From assembly GCA_050248795.1 (NCBI GenBank), contig JBFWRS010000009.1, forward strand, positions 1 through 64,000: a stretch of 64,000 nucleotides of DNA, read 5' to 3'. The position numbers and the translations under genes are program-made. Shown here in pieces: positions 52,239-60,938 of this stretch. Under the pieces are notes generated by a model. The model had not been told where the DNA came from, did not search any database, and saw nothing but the letters and a program-made list of their open reading frames with translations. Source of the DNA: CAZTDU01 sp050248795 (GTDB lineage Bacteria > Pseudomonadota > Gammaproteobacteria > Burkholderiales > SG8-39). Numbering within the stretch: position 1 is the first letter of the stretch; each line of letters begins with the position of its first letter.

Positions 52239-55200
52239 GGATGGCGGCGATCCCGCGTATCTGCCGCTTCGCCGCGGCCGCGATGCTGCTCGCGGCGGCA
52301 ACGCTCGCGCAGGCGCAGGTGGCGCGCGTGATCGAGACGCGCGGCGCGGCAATGGTCGAGCGCACAGGCCAGGCGCCCCGGCTGCTCGGCATCGGCGAGG
52401 GCCTGGACCGCCGCGACACGATCCGCGTGGCGCGCGCCAGCTGGGCGGTGCTCGAATTCACCGACCGGACCCGCATCACGTTGCGTCCGGACACGGTATT
52501 CCGCATCGACGCGTATTCCGACAACGCGCCCGAGAGCGTGCTGATGGGCCTGGTGAAGGGCGGCTTTCGCGCCGTCACCGGACTGATCGGCAAGCGCAAT
52601 CCGCGCGCGGTCGTGTTCGGCACGCCATACGCCACCATCGGCATCCGCGGCACCGAGTTCGACGCGCGGCTGTGCGACGGCGACTGCGCCGCGGAGGAGA
52701 TGCGCCCGGCGCCATCCGCAGGCCCGGCGGCGCGCGTGACGAACGTGCGCGGCACGGCCAGCGCGCACGACCTGTGGGGGCGCACGCGAACGCTAGTGCC
52801 CGGCAGCATCGTCGACGCCGCCGAGGAAATCCGCACCGGGCCGGGCGCCACCGCAGTGCTGGAACTGCGCGATGGCGGGCGCCTCGCACTCGGCCCGCGC
52901 ACGCGCTTCGAGATCCGGCGCTTCGTCTACGACCCCGCGCGCCCGGCCGCCGCGATCGCCGAATTCGAGCTGCGCGCCGGCAGCATCCGCGCCGCGACCG
53001 GCGCGATCGGCAAGGCGCGGCCCGTCGGCTACCGCATCTTCACGAAACTCGGGCAGATCGGGACGCGCGGAACGGAACTCGTGGTCAGCTGCACCGCGAA
53101 TTGCGAGACGCCGCCGGAGGCGCCGCCAAAGCCGCCGGCCTCCAACCCGCCGGCCTTGGGCAACGTGGGGGAGATTCGATTGCCCAACGGCATCGTGCTG
53201 GAGACGCGGCTGAAACCCGACGGGACGCTCGGCTTCTTCGAGCGCGTGCCGCGCGGCGAGCCGATCGGCACGCTGCCCGACGGCAGTCCGCTCTATGCAA
53301 ACCCTGCACCGCCCAACGACGGCAACCTCGAATGGGTCTACGCGGGCGGAGCGTTCGTGAACCTCGGGGGTGAGGCGAACCAGGCTGTTGGACGCGTCCC
53401 GGTCGGAGCGCTGGTCGCCAGCAACGGCGTGATGCACGTGCTCTCGGAATCCCCGTGGCTCGCGAACGAAACCGGTTCGAGCGGTTCAGACGGATCGAGA
53501 AGCCGGACCCTGCAGGCGGTCTCCGAGGACGGCCGCGTGCTGCCCGATTCGCAGCGGGCACCCGCGCTCGATGGATCCACGACGCTCGCCGACGGCGGCC
53601 GGATGGCGGTCGGCGCAGGCAGCGTCGAGGATCTGATGCAGCAGATGCGCAGCGAGCGCGAGGCGGCACTTCAATCCGCGCCTCCGTCGCCTGCCCCCAC
53701 ACCGACGACGCCTCCGCAGCCGCAGAGTCTCGACAACCTGCGCGAGGTGCGGCTTCCCAACGGCGTCGTGCTCGAGGCACGGCGCAAGTCCGACGGAACC
53801 CTCGGATTCTTCGAGAAGCTGCCGCCGCGCGGCGAGCCGATCGCCGTGCTCGCCTGGGGCACGCCGCTCTATGCCGATCCGGCACCGCTTACTGACGGCA
53901 ATCTCGAGTGGCGCTTCGATCAGGCGCGAGGCGGATTCGTGAACGTCCGTCCGACACCGGAGCCGAGCGGCGCGGGGGTCACGTTCGACTGGCGCTGGGA
54001 CGAGACGCGGGGCCAATTCGTGCACGTCGATTGGAGACCGGAGGAGATCGTCGCGGTCGGCGCAGTGGTCATGCAGGATGGCGTGATGCGCGTGCTTGCC
54101 GAGGCGCCGTTCCAGGCGGGCGAGGCGAACCGGGGTCCGGAAAGTCCGGCATCGCGGTTGCCCGATTCCACGACGCTCGCGGGCGGCGGACAGCTCGCGG
54201 TGGGACCGAGCGAGGCGCTTCAGCTCATTTCGCAGGTGCGCGAGGCAACCGCGGCTGCGCTGGAGAACTCACCACCGTCGACCCCGCCCCCAGCTCCGGC
54301 CTCGAGTCCGCCTGCCGACCCCCAGGCCCGCAATGCCGGCAACACGGACATCGGTGAGGTGCGCCTGCCGAACGGCGTCGTGCTGGAAACGCGCCTCAAG
54401 CCCGACGGCACGATGGGCTTCTTCGAACGGCTGCCGCCGCGCGGCGAACCGATCGGCATATTGCCCGATGGCACGCCGCTCTACGCGCAGCCTGCACCGC
54501 CGACCGACGGCAACCTCGAGTGGCGGTTCGATGCCGCGAACGGCCGCTTCGAGAATCTGACCGCGGCCGGAGAACTCGGCGGTATCAGCGAGCGCATCGC
54601 AGTCGCCGCGGTCGTGACGCGCGACGGCGTGATGCACGTGCTGAGCGAACCGCCGTTCCGTGAGAACGAAGTGCGCGTGGAGCGCGGGGAATCCGGATCC
54701 ACGCGCAGCCTGCAGACCGTGAGCGCGGACGGCCCGGTGCTGACGGATGCGCAACGTCCCGCGCCACTGGACGGTACGACGACGCTCGCCGACGGCAGCC
54801 GCATGGCGGTCGGCGGCGGGAGCAGCGGTGCGGTCGCCGCCATCGAGCAGTTCCGCATCGAGCGCGGCGCGCAGCTTGCCGCCGAACAATCGATGCCACC
54901 CGGCGACCTGCGTGTCACGACTTCCGAAGGGACCGCGGTCCTCGAGACGACCGGCGGCCAGGCCGATGTCACGGCCGGACAGACCGGCACGGTCGGGACC
55001 GATGGCAACGTCGCCACGGTTGCAACGCCGTCCGGCCCGGGGGTCAGGTTCGAGTGGCGCTGGGACGAGACGCGGGGCGAATTCGTGCACGTCGATTGGA
55101 CACCGGAGGAGAGCGTCGCGGTCGGCGCGGGCGCGAGCATACCCGCGGCGCCGCCGCCATCGCCGCCCGCACCGACGGAGGAGCCCGCCGCCGTGGAAAC

Positions 55201-55438
55201 CGGCCTCTACACCTGGGTGCGCGACGGCGCGATCACGCTGCAGAAGGATGGCACGACGATCGAAGTGCCGGCCGGCAGCGCGGCACTCGCCTCGCAGACG
55301 ACGTTGAGGATTCTCGTCAGCGTGCCCGACTTCCTGCGCCTCGACCCGACGCCGCTGCCGGACCCCGATTCGCTGAAGCGTGTGTCTATCTTCACCGCGC
55401 CGGACGGCTCGACGTTCGGTTCCTGCCGGGTGCAGTAG
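52229..55438 (+). CDS. Large exported FecR-domain repeat protein
   Basis: A 1069-residue protein with a signal peptide (cleavage near AQA-QV, about residue 30). Two FecR-like domains follow: about 40-150 (DRRDTIRVARASWAVLEF, then VFGTPYATIGIRGTEFDA) and about 165-290 (RTGPGATAVLELRDGG and FTKLGQIGTRGTEL). Residues 310-1000 hold three diverged repeats, each with RLPNGxVLExR, GEPI and DGNLEW elements, plus two WRWDETRG units. A third FecR-like segment (YTWVRDGAITLQKDGTTIEV) ends the protein. There is no transmembrane helix after the signal, so it is not a sigma/anti-sigma FecR sensor; it should be periplasmic or secreted. It lies between tpsA and tpsB with a 10-nt overlap. Confidence 0.85.
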   Translation: MPLRMAAIPRICRFAAAAMLLAAATLAQAQVARVIETRGAAMVERTGQAPRLLGIGEGLDRRDTIRVARASWAVLEFTDRTRITLRPDTVFRIDAYSDNAPESVLMGLVKGGFRAVTGLIGKRNPRAVVFGTPYATIGIRGTEFDARLCDGDCAAEEMRPAPSAGPAARVTNVRGTASAHDLWGRTRTLVPGSIVDAAEEIRTGPGATAVLELRDGGRLALGPRTRFEIRRFVYDPARPAAAIAEFELRAGSIRAATGAIGKARPVGYRIFTKLGQIGTRGTELVVSCTANCETPPEAPPKPPASNPPALGNVGEIRLPNGIVLETRLKPDGTLGFFERVPRGEPIGTLPDGSPLYANPAPPNDGNLEWVYAGGAFVNLGGEANQAVGRVPVGALVASNGVMHVLSESPWLANETGSSGSDGSRSRTLQAVSEDGRVLPDSQRAPALDGSTTLADGGRMAVGAGSVEDLMQQMRSEREAALQSAPPSPAPTPTTPPQPQSLDNLREVRLPNGVVLEARRKSDGTLGFFEKLPPRGEPIAVLAWGTPLYADPAPLTDGNLEWRFDQARGGFVNVRPTPEPSGAGVTFDWRWDETRGQFVHVDWRPEEIVAVGAVVMQDGVMRVLAEAPFQAGEANRGPESPASRLPDSTTLAGGGQLAVGPSEALQLISQVREATAAALENSPPSTPPPAPASSPPADPQARNAGNTDIGEVRLPNGVVLETRLKPDGTMGFFERLPPRGEPIGILPDGTPLYAQPAPPTDGNLEWRFDAANGRFENLTAAGELGGISERIAVAAVVTRDGVMHVLSEPPFRENEVRVERGESGSTRSLQTVSADGPVLTDAQRPAPLDGTTTLADGSRMAVGGGSSGAVAAIEQFRIERGAQLAAEQSMPPGDLRVTTSEGTAVLETTGGQADVTAGQTGTVGTDGNVATVATPSGPGVRFEWRWDETRGEFVHVDWTPEESVAVGAGASIPAAPPPSPPAPTEEPAAVETGLYTWVRDGAITLQKDGTTIEVPAGSAALASQTTLRILVSVPDFLRLDPTPLPDPDSLKRVSIFTAPDGSTFGSCRVQ
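53167..54560 (+). repeat. Three diverged about-65-codon repeats in the FecR-domain gene
   Basis: Copies lie at about 53167-53365, 53741-53950 and 54355-54560. Each encodes an element of the form RLPNGxVLExR, then PDGTxGFFE, GEPI and PLYAxPAP, ending DGNLEWxF. Spacing is near 600 bp. Linkers carry VMxVLxExPF and LADGxxMAVG elements that also recur. DNA identity is moderate, so the duplications are older than those in tpsA. Confidence 0.85.
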
Positions 55439-55442
55439 CCGC

Positions 55443-56993
55443 ATGCGTCCGCCATCGCTGCTCGCGGGCCTCGCGCTTGCCTCGACGGTCCTCGCCGGCG
55501 TCCACGGTGCGGCCATCGCGCAGCCCGAGGCGCGCTTCGCGGTCAGCGGCTACCAGGTGCAGGGAGACAATCCGCTCGGCGGCGACGACACCGCGCGGCT
55601 GCTCGCGCCCTACACCGGCGAGGCGGTGACGCTGGATCGCCTGCGCGAGGCGGCCGCGGCACTGGAGGCGGCGCTGAAGGAGCGCGGCTACGGCTTCGTG
55701 CGCGTGGTCGTGCCGCCGCAGGACGCCAGCGGCACGATCGCGCTACGCGTACTGTCGTTCAGGCTGGGTGCGGTCAACATCGCCGGCAACACGAGGTTCG
55801 ACACCGCCAACTTCCGGCGCAGCCTGCCCACGCTGGTGCCGGGCGAATCGCCCAACCTGCGCGACATCGCGCGCAACCAGGCGCACGTCAACGACCACCC
55901 GGCGAAACGCGTCGAGGTGACGATGAAGCAGGGCAAGGCGCCGGACACCGTGGATGCGGACGTCAAGGTCGAGGATTCCGACCCGCTGCAGTTCTTCGCC
56001 ACGCTGAACAATTCCGGCTCCGGCAACACCGGGCGCTGGCGGCTGGGGCTGGGCGCCTCGCACGCGAACCTGTTCGACCGCGACCACGCGCTCACCGCGA
56101 CGTGGAGCACCTCGCCCGGCTACAGCTCGCGCATCCAGCAGTACGGCGCCTACTACCGCGCGCCCTTCTATGCGCTGGGCGGCACGCTGTCGGCGTACTA
56201 CACGCGCTCGGATTCCGACTCGGGCACGGTGGCGGAATTCTTCCAGGTCAGCGGCCGCGGGCAATTCATGGGGCTGCGCTGGACGCAGCGCTTCGCGCCG
56301 ATCGGCGCCTGGAGCCACGCTGCAGACATCGGCATCGAGGATCGCCTGTTCGAGAACAACGTTGCCTTCAACGGCGCGCCGCTCGGCGTCGACGTGCGCA
56401 GCCGGCCGCTGCTGTTGCGCCACGAGGGCCGCTACGACGGCGCAGACTTCCAGCTGGGCCACGCGCTGGAATTCGCCGGCAACCTGGGCGGCGGGCGCGC
56501 CAACACCGCCGCCGGCTACACCGGCAACCGCGCCGGCGCGACGAAGAACTGGCAGGCACTGCGCTACAGCCTGCAGGGCTCGAAGCTCCTGTCGGGCTGG
56601 GTGGCGAGCGCGCGGCTGCGCGGCCAGTGGTCCGGTGACGCGCTGATCGGCGGCGAGCAGTTCGGCATCGGCGGCGCGTCGCTGGTGCGCGGGCTGGAAG
56701 AGCGCGAAGGCAGCGGCGACATCGGCCACGTGATATCGGCGGAACTGACGACCCCGGCGCTCGCCGAAGGCCTGCGCGCGCTCGCCTTCGTCGATGCCGG
56801 CCGCGTGCGCCTGCGCGCCGCCGGCGGCGCGGCCGGATCCAGCCAGCGTGCGGCCAGCCTCGGCGCCGGCCTGCGCTGGCAGTGGCAGAAGCAGTTGTCG
56901 CTGTCGATGGACTGGGCGCACGTGTTCGACGCCGCCGGCGGCCTGCGCCGCGGCGACGAGCGCCTGCACCTGTCGCTCGCGCTGCGCTTCTGA
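55443..56993 (+). CDS. TpsB outer-membrane transporter (ShlB/FhaC/HecB family)
   Basis: A 516-residue Omp85-superfamily protein with a signal peptide (cleavage near AIA-QP, about residue 28). Residues 30-105 form the first POTRA (FAVSGYQVQGDNPL, then ALKERGYGFVRVVVPPQ) and 110-180 the second (LGAVNIAGNTRFD). The rest is a 16-strand barrel. The conserved loop-6 motif appears as LVRGLEEREGSGD (VRGxxE form). DAGRVR and an aromatic C-terminus LALRF complete the barrel. It secretes the TPS-domain exoprotein encoded at 47010, recognising its N-terminal domain through POTRA. ATG is 4 nt after the FecR gene stop. Confidence 0.93.
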   Translation: MRPPSLLAGLALASTVLAGVHGAAIAQPEARFAVSGYQVQGDNPLGGDDTARLLAPYTGEAVTLDRLREAAAALEAALKERGYGFVRVVVPPQDASGTIALRVLSFRLGAVNIAGNTRFDTANFRRSLPTLVPGESPNLRDIARNQAHVNDHPAKRVEVTMKQGKAPDTVDADVKVEDSDPLQFFATLNNSGSGNTGRWRLGLGASHANLFDRDHALTATWSTSPGYSSRIQQYGAYYRAPFYALGGTLSAYYTRSDSDSGTVAEFFQVSGRGQFMGLRWTQRFAPIGAWSHAADIGIEDRLFENNVAFNGAPLGVDVRSRPLLLRHEGRYDGADFQLGHALEFAGNLGGGRANTAAGYTGNRAGATKNWQALRYSLQGSKLLSGWVASARLRGQWSGDALIGGEQFGIGGASLVRGLEEREGSGDIGHVISAELTTPALAEGLRALAFVDAGRVRLRAAGGAAGSSQRAASLGAGLRWQWQKQLSLSMDWAHVFDAAGGLRRGDERLHLSLALRF

Positions 56994-57006
56994 CGCGCGG
57001 CCAGGC

Positions 57007-58113
57007 TCAGAAAACGATCACGCCCCTGGCGTTCTTGCCGGCCTCCATGTCCGCGAAGGCCTGCGGGGCCTCGTCGATGGAATAGCGCCTGGTGATCAGC
57101 TCGTCGAGTTTCAGTTTCCCGGCCATATAGAGCTGCAGCATGCGCGGGAAGTCGATGCGCGGGATGCAGGAACCGAAATAGCTGCCGGTGAGCGTCTTTT
57201 CCTCGAACACCAGCGTCATCGGCTTGATCGAAGCGACATCCGAGCCCTTCGCCACGCCCACCACCACCGCCTTGCCGCCGCGGCGGATCGCGCGGTACGC
57301 GGTCGCCGCGAGTTCGCCGTTGCCGACGCACTCGAAGGCGTAATCCGGCCCGCCGCCGGTGGCCTTCTTGATCGCCTTGCCCGGGTCTTCGCCGGGCTTC
57401 AGCAGCAGCGTGTCGGTGGCGCCGAAGGCCTTGGCGAACTCGAGCTTGGATTCGACCGTGTCGATGGCGAGGATCTGCTGCGCGCCGGCGATCGCCGCGC
57501 CCTGGATGACATTCAGCCCGACGCCGCCGCAGCCGAACACCGCCACCGACGACCCCGGCTCGACGCGCGCGGTGTTGAACACCGCGCCGACGCCGGTGGT
57601 GACGGCGCAGCCGACCAGCGCGGCGCGATCGAGCGGAACCTTCGCGTCGATCTTCACCAGGTTCTCGACCGACATGGTGGCGTACTCGGCCATCACGCCG
57701 CAGCCCGAGAATATCCCCAGCGGCTTGCCGGCGGCGTCGTGCACCCGCGGCGTGCCTTCGCGCGGCGTCATCAGCGCGTTGCCCTGGTCCACGCACAGCA
57801 CCGGGCGCCCGCCGACGCAGAAACGGCAGGCGCCGCACATGTAGATGAACGAGGCGACCACGTGGTCGCCGACCGCGAAGCTGCTGACGCCTTCGCCCAC
57901 CTCGACGATTTCGCCGGCGCCTTCGTGACCCAGCACCAGCGGCGGCGGCAACGCGATGGTGCCGTTGATCGCCGAGAGGTCGGAGTGGCAGACGCCGCAG
58001 GCGGCGAGCTTCAGCGTCACCTCGCCGCGCCTGGGCGGATCGATGCGGATCTCCTCGACCACCGGAGGCTTGTTGAGTTCGCGGCAGATCACCGCCTTGC
58101 CCTTGCGTGCCAT
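57007..58113 (-). CDS. Zinc-dependent alcohol dehydrogenase
   Basis: A 368-residue MDR enzyme. Catalytic zinc ligands are Cys in CGVCHSDLS and His in LGHEGAGEI. Structural zinc is bound by CGACRFCVGGRPVLC, with four Cys. VFGCGGVGLNVIQGAAIAGA is the NAD-binding fold. It resembles class III/aryl-alcohol dehydrogenases and likely oxidises a primary alcohol to an aldehyde. It is divergent from the aldehyde dehydrogenase across 94 bp, so the two probably act in sequence and share a control region. Its stop is 14 bp from that of tpsB, a convergent arrangement. Confidence 0.93.
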   Translation of the reverse strand: MARKGKAVICRELNKPPVVEEIRIDPPRRGEVTLKLAACGVCHSDLSAINGTIALPPPLVLGHEGAGEIVEVGEGVSSFAVGDHVVASFIYMCGACRFCVGGRPVLCVDQGNALMTPREGTPRVHDAAGKPLGIFSGCGVMAEYATMSVENLVKIDAKVPLDRAALVGCAVTTGVGAVFNTARVEPGSSVAVFGCGGVGLNVIQGAAIAGAQQILAIDTVESKLEFAKAFGATDTLLLKPGEDPGKAIKKATGGGPDYAFECVGNGELAATAYRAIRRGGKAVVVGVAKGSDVASIKPMTLVFEEKTLTGSYFGSCIPRIDFPRMLQLYMAGKLKLDELITRRYSIDEAPQAFADMEAGKNARGVIVF

Positions 58114-58207
58114 GCTGTCTCCCCGTGTCGCTTGCAGGCGAGCCTGCTGTGCCGCGAAGTATATTTGGTAAAGTGATGCCCCTCTCCGCAAGGCAAGGAT
58201 TCCGGCA

Positions 58208-59632
58208 ATGATCAACCGCGACAAGTTCTTCATCGGCGGCGCGTGGGTCGCGCCCTCCAGCAAGGAAACCATCGCCGTGCACAACGCCGGCAGCGGCGAA
58301 GTCATGGGCAGCGTGCCGGCCGGCACGGATAAGGACATCGATGCCGCGGTCGCCGCGGCGCGCGGCGCGTTCGAAGCCTGGGCTGCGACGCCGGTGGCGG
58401 AGCGCGCGGACTTCCTGCAAAAGATTTCCGATGGCCTGAAGGCGCGCGCGCCGGAGCTCGCCGCGCTGATCGCGCAGGAAGTCGGCATGCCGATCAAAAT
58501 GGCGAGCCGCATCCAGGCGGGACTGCCGATCGCGAACTTCGCCAATTACGCCAAACTGGTGCGGGACTACGCCTTCGAGACCCGCGTCGGCAATTCGGTG
58601 GTGTGCCGCGAGCCGGTGGGCGTGGTCGGCGCGATCACGCCGTGGAACTACCCGCTGCACCAGATCGCGCTGAAGGTCGCCGCGGCGCTGGCCGCCGGCT
58701 GCACCGTGGTGCTGAAGCCCTCGGAGATCGCCCCCTTCAACAGCTTCCTGCTGGCCGAGGTCATCGAGGCGGCCGGGCTGCCCAAGGGCGTGTTCAACCT
58801 GGTCACTGGCTACGGCCCCGCAGTTGGGGAAGCGCTGGTGAAGCACCCGGGCGTGGACATGATTTCGTTCACCGGCTCGACGCGCGCCGGCAAGCGCATC
58901 TCGGAAGTCGCCGCCGCCACCGTGAAGCGCGTGGCGCTGGAGCTTGGCGGCAAGAGCGCCTCGGTAATCCTGGACGACGCCGACCTCGCCGCAGCGGTGA
59001 AGAGCACGGTGAACGGCTGTTACCTGAACTCAGGCCAGACCTGCACCGCGCTGACGCGCATGCTGGTGCCGGCGTCGAAGCACGACGAAGCGGCGAAGAT
59101 CGCCGCCGAGGTGGCGAAGAGCTTCGCGCCCGGCGACCCGATGTCCGAATCGACGCGGCTGGGGCCGCTGTCGTCGCAGATGCAGCTCGATCGCGTGCGC
59201 GAGTACATCAGGAAGGGCGTCGCCGAGGGCGCGCAACTGGTGGCCGGCGGCGCCGAGCCGCCCGAAGGCGTGCCCGGCGGCTACTTCGTCAAGCCCACGG
59301 TGTTCGCCGGCGTGAAGAACTCGATGGCGATCGCGCAGGAGGAAATCTTCGGGCCGGTGCTCGCCATCATCCCCTACAAGGACGACGAGGATGCAGTGCG
59401 CATCGCCAACGATTCGCCCTACGGCCTCGCCGGCGCGGTGTGGTCGGCGGACGAGGCGCGCGCGCAGAAGGTGGCGCGGCGCATCCGCGCCGGGCAGGTG
59501 GACGTCAATGGCGGCGCCTTCAACATGAACGCACCCTTCGGCGGCTTCAAGCATTCCGGCCACGGCCGCGAAGCCGGCGTCTACGGGCTGGAAGAGTTCC
59601 TCGAGTACAAGTCGATGCAGTTGAAGGGCTGA
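58208..59632 (+). CDS. Aldehyde dehydrogenase
   Basis: A 474-residue NAD(P)-dependent enzyme. The NAD-binding GSTRAGKRIS motif, the general-base Glu in LELGGKSASVIL, and the catalytic Cys in NSGQTCTAL are present, together with EEIFGPVLAII and the C-terminal GGFKHSGHGREAG. TPWNYPLHQIALKVA is also canonical. It oxidises an aldehyde to an acid, probably the product of the divergent alcohol dehydrogenase. ATG at 58208 gives a normal N-terminus. Confidence 0.95.
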   Translation: MINRDKFFIGGAWVAPSSKETIAVHNAGSGEVMGSVPAGTDKDIDAAVAAARGAFEAWAATPVAERADFLQKISDGLKARAPELAALIAQEVGMPIKMASRIQAGLPIANFANYAKLVRDYAFETRVGNSVVCREPVGVVGAITPWNYPLHQIALKVAAALAAGCTVVLKPSEIAPFNSFLLAEVIEAAGLPKGVFNLVTGYGPAVGEALVKHPGVDMISFTGSTRAGKRISEVAAATVKRVALELGGKSASVILDDADLAAAVKSTVNGCYLNSGQTCTALTRMLVPASKHDEAAKIAAEVAKSFAPGDPMSESTRLGPLSSQMQLDRVREYIRKGVAEGAQLVAGGAEPPEGVPGGYFVKPTVFAGVKNSMAIAQEEIFGPVLAIIPYKDDEDAVRIANDSPYGLAGAVWSADEARAQKVARRIRAGQVDVNGGAFNMNAPFGGFKHSGHGREAGVYGLEEFLEYKSMQLKG

Positions 59633-59684
59633 GCGGTCAACTGGCGAGCACCGGGATCGTTAAAACGTGCATGGAGGACGCGAT

Positions 59685-59942
59685 ATGAAGCCGTTTGTCC
59701 TGTCGCCCGCCGAACAGAAGCGGCTGGAGCGTCTGGCACGCGACGCCGGATGCACGCCGAAGTCAATGATGCGGTTCGTCCTGCGGGATGGTTTCGATTT
59801 CTGCGAGTGGGAGGTACGCGAATGCCTCAGGGCAGAGGCTGGTGCCCGCAGGCATGGCGCGATACCCAACGAGGCCGTGAAACGGGACGCGCGCATGGTC
59901 ATCGCCGCCGCGCATGCCAGGCGCCAGAAGCAAGCCGCTTGA
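59685..59942 (+). CDS. Small hypothetical protein, possible antitoxin-like DNA-binding protein
   Basis: An 85-residue basic protein: FVLSPAEQKRLERLARDAG, then SMMRFVLRDGFDFCEWEVRE and a charged C-terminal helix (EAVKRDARMVIAAAHARRQ). The short strand followed by two helices would suit a ribbon-helix-helix or CopG-like antitoxin. ATG 59685 has GGAGG about 8 nt upstream; an in-frame ATG at 59667 is less well placed. It lies convergent with another small gene 32 bp away. No toxin is recognisable. Confidence 0.6.
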   Translation: MKPFVLSPAEQKRLERLARDAGCTPKSMMRFVLRDGFDFCEWEVRECLRAEAGARRHGAIPNEAVKRDARMVIAAAHARRQKQAA

Positions 59943-59974
59943 ATGGTCTGCAGGGACCCGCGCGGCGTATATGT

Positions 59975-60190
59975 TTAGCGCCTTGGCGGATATCGCGTAG
60001 CTCGGCCCCGCCTCAACAACTGCCTGCTGTCACCCCACTTGGATGCCAGTTCCCCGATGTCCCTGTCGCTGGCGAAATCGCCTGCATCCGCCTCTTCCAG
60101 CGCCGCCCAGACCTGCGCCACTTGCCAGTCAAACAGGTCGACTGACGCCGAACCGGTTGCGGGGACATCATGATGATATTTTCGCGTCAT
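59975..60190 (-). CDS. Small hypothetical protein, possible CopG-type antitoxin
   Basis: A 71-residue protein. The segment ALEEADAGDFASDRDIGELA followed by SKWG resembles the C-terminal part of ribbon-helix-helix antitoxins (typically ADxGxFASDxEVxxxFxKWG). The N-terminal VDLFDWQVAQVW differs from the usual strand. A partner toxin gene is not visible on either side: upstream (60191-60300) I see nothing recognisable. Coding is suggested by the protein pattern and lack of stops, but remains uncertain. Confidence 0.5.
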   Translation of the reverse strand: MTRKYHHDVPATGSASVDLFDWQVAQVWAALEEADAGDFASDRDIGELASKWGDSRQLLRRGRATRYPPRR

Positions 60191-60311
60191 GTCCGCGTGA
60201 ATTCTACCTTCAGCGCCGCTTTGTAATCAGCGCATCACGCTCGACCAAGTACGACGCGTATTTCAGCTCCAGCCTTCGCATCCAGCGGTTTAGAGGCTAA
60301 GATTCCCCACG

Positions 60312-60911
60312 CTGGATCCAGACACTGGAGCGCACATTCCCCGACCGCGAACGAAGGCTGCGGCTACCACTACTACTCCCGAAGCCGCGGCGAGACCTGC
60401 CAAAGCGACCAATCCCGACATTACGGCACGCGGGCTCAAGCTCGATCCGGAGCATCCATGGCGTCACGCCAACATAGGACGGCTGCTTCTCAGCAGCGTC
60501 ATCAACTGGCAGGACGTGCTCGTCCGGGGTCTCCAGGCCAAGGGGTTCCGCCGATTCCGCGCCAGCCACATGAACCTGCTGCGCCACATCGATGTAGACG
60601 GAACTCGGATTACCGAAATCGCGGAGCGCGCGCGTACCAGCAAGCAGGCAATCGGCCAATTGGTGGCGACCTGTAAAGCGGAAAAGCTGGTGCGAATTCT
60701 GTCCGACCCCACCGACCGCCGCGCAAAGATCGTGACATTCACGCCCCAAGGTCGCTCGGTCATCGAGGTCGAGCGCGCCGTCATGGAACAGATGGACGCG
60801 CAACTTCAGATACTGCTTGGCGAGGAGTCTTTCTCCGAGCTTCGCAAATCACTCGCCCTGCTCTCCGAGTGGGGCGGTCCATATCCGACGAAAAGTGGCA
60901 AGCGCCGCTGA
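60312..60911 (+). CDS. MarR-family transcriptional regulator
   Basis: The conserved body is certain: WRHANIGRLLLSSVINWQDV, then MNLLRHIDVDGTRITEIAER, the recognition helix ARTSKQAIGQLVATC, and the wing RILSDPTDRRAKIVTFTPQG. About 199 residues if counted from CTG at 60312. No ATG, GTG or TTG is in frame upstream of GTG 60516, and starting there would remove the first dimerisation helix. A Thr/Ala-rich leader (TKAAATTTTPEAAARPAK) precedes it, as in relatives. A rare start or a small frameshift near the 5' end is possible. It is convergent with the NicX-like operon (27-bp gap), and MarR regulators control similar N-heterocycle clusters. Confidence 0.8.
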   Translation: MDPDTGAHIPRPRTKAAATTTTPEAAARPAKATNPDITARGLKLDPEHPWRHANIGRLLLSSVINWQDVLVRGLQAKGFRRFRASHMNLLRHIDVDGTRITEIAERARTSKQAIGQLVATCKAEKLVRILSDPTDRRAKIVTFTPQGRSVIEVERAVMEQMDAQLQILLGEESFSELRKSLALLSEWGGPYPTKSGKRR

Positions 60912-60938
60912 TTCCGATCAATCCACCCAGACATCCTG

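Noticed and set aside
52229..55438. FecR protein as iron-uptake sigma-factor regulator
   Set aside because: There is no sigma factor gene, TonB receptor or inner-membrane helix. FecR domains also occur in exported proteins unrelated to iron.
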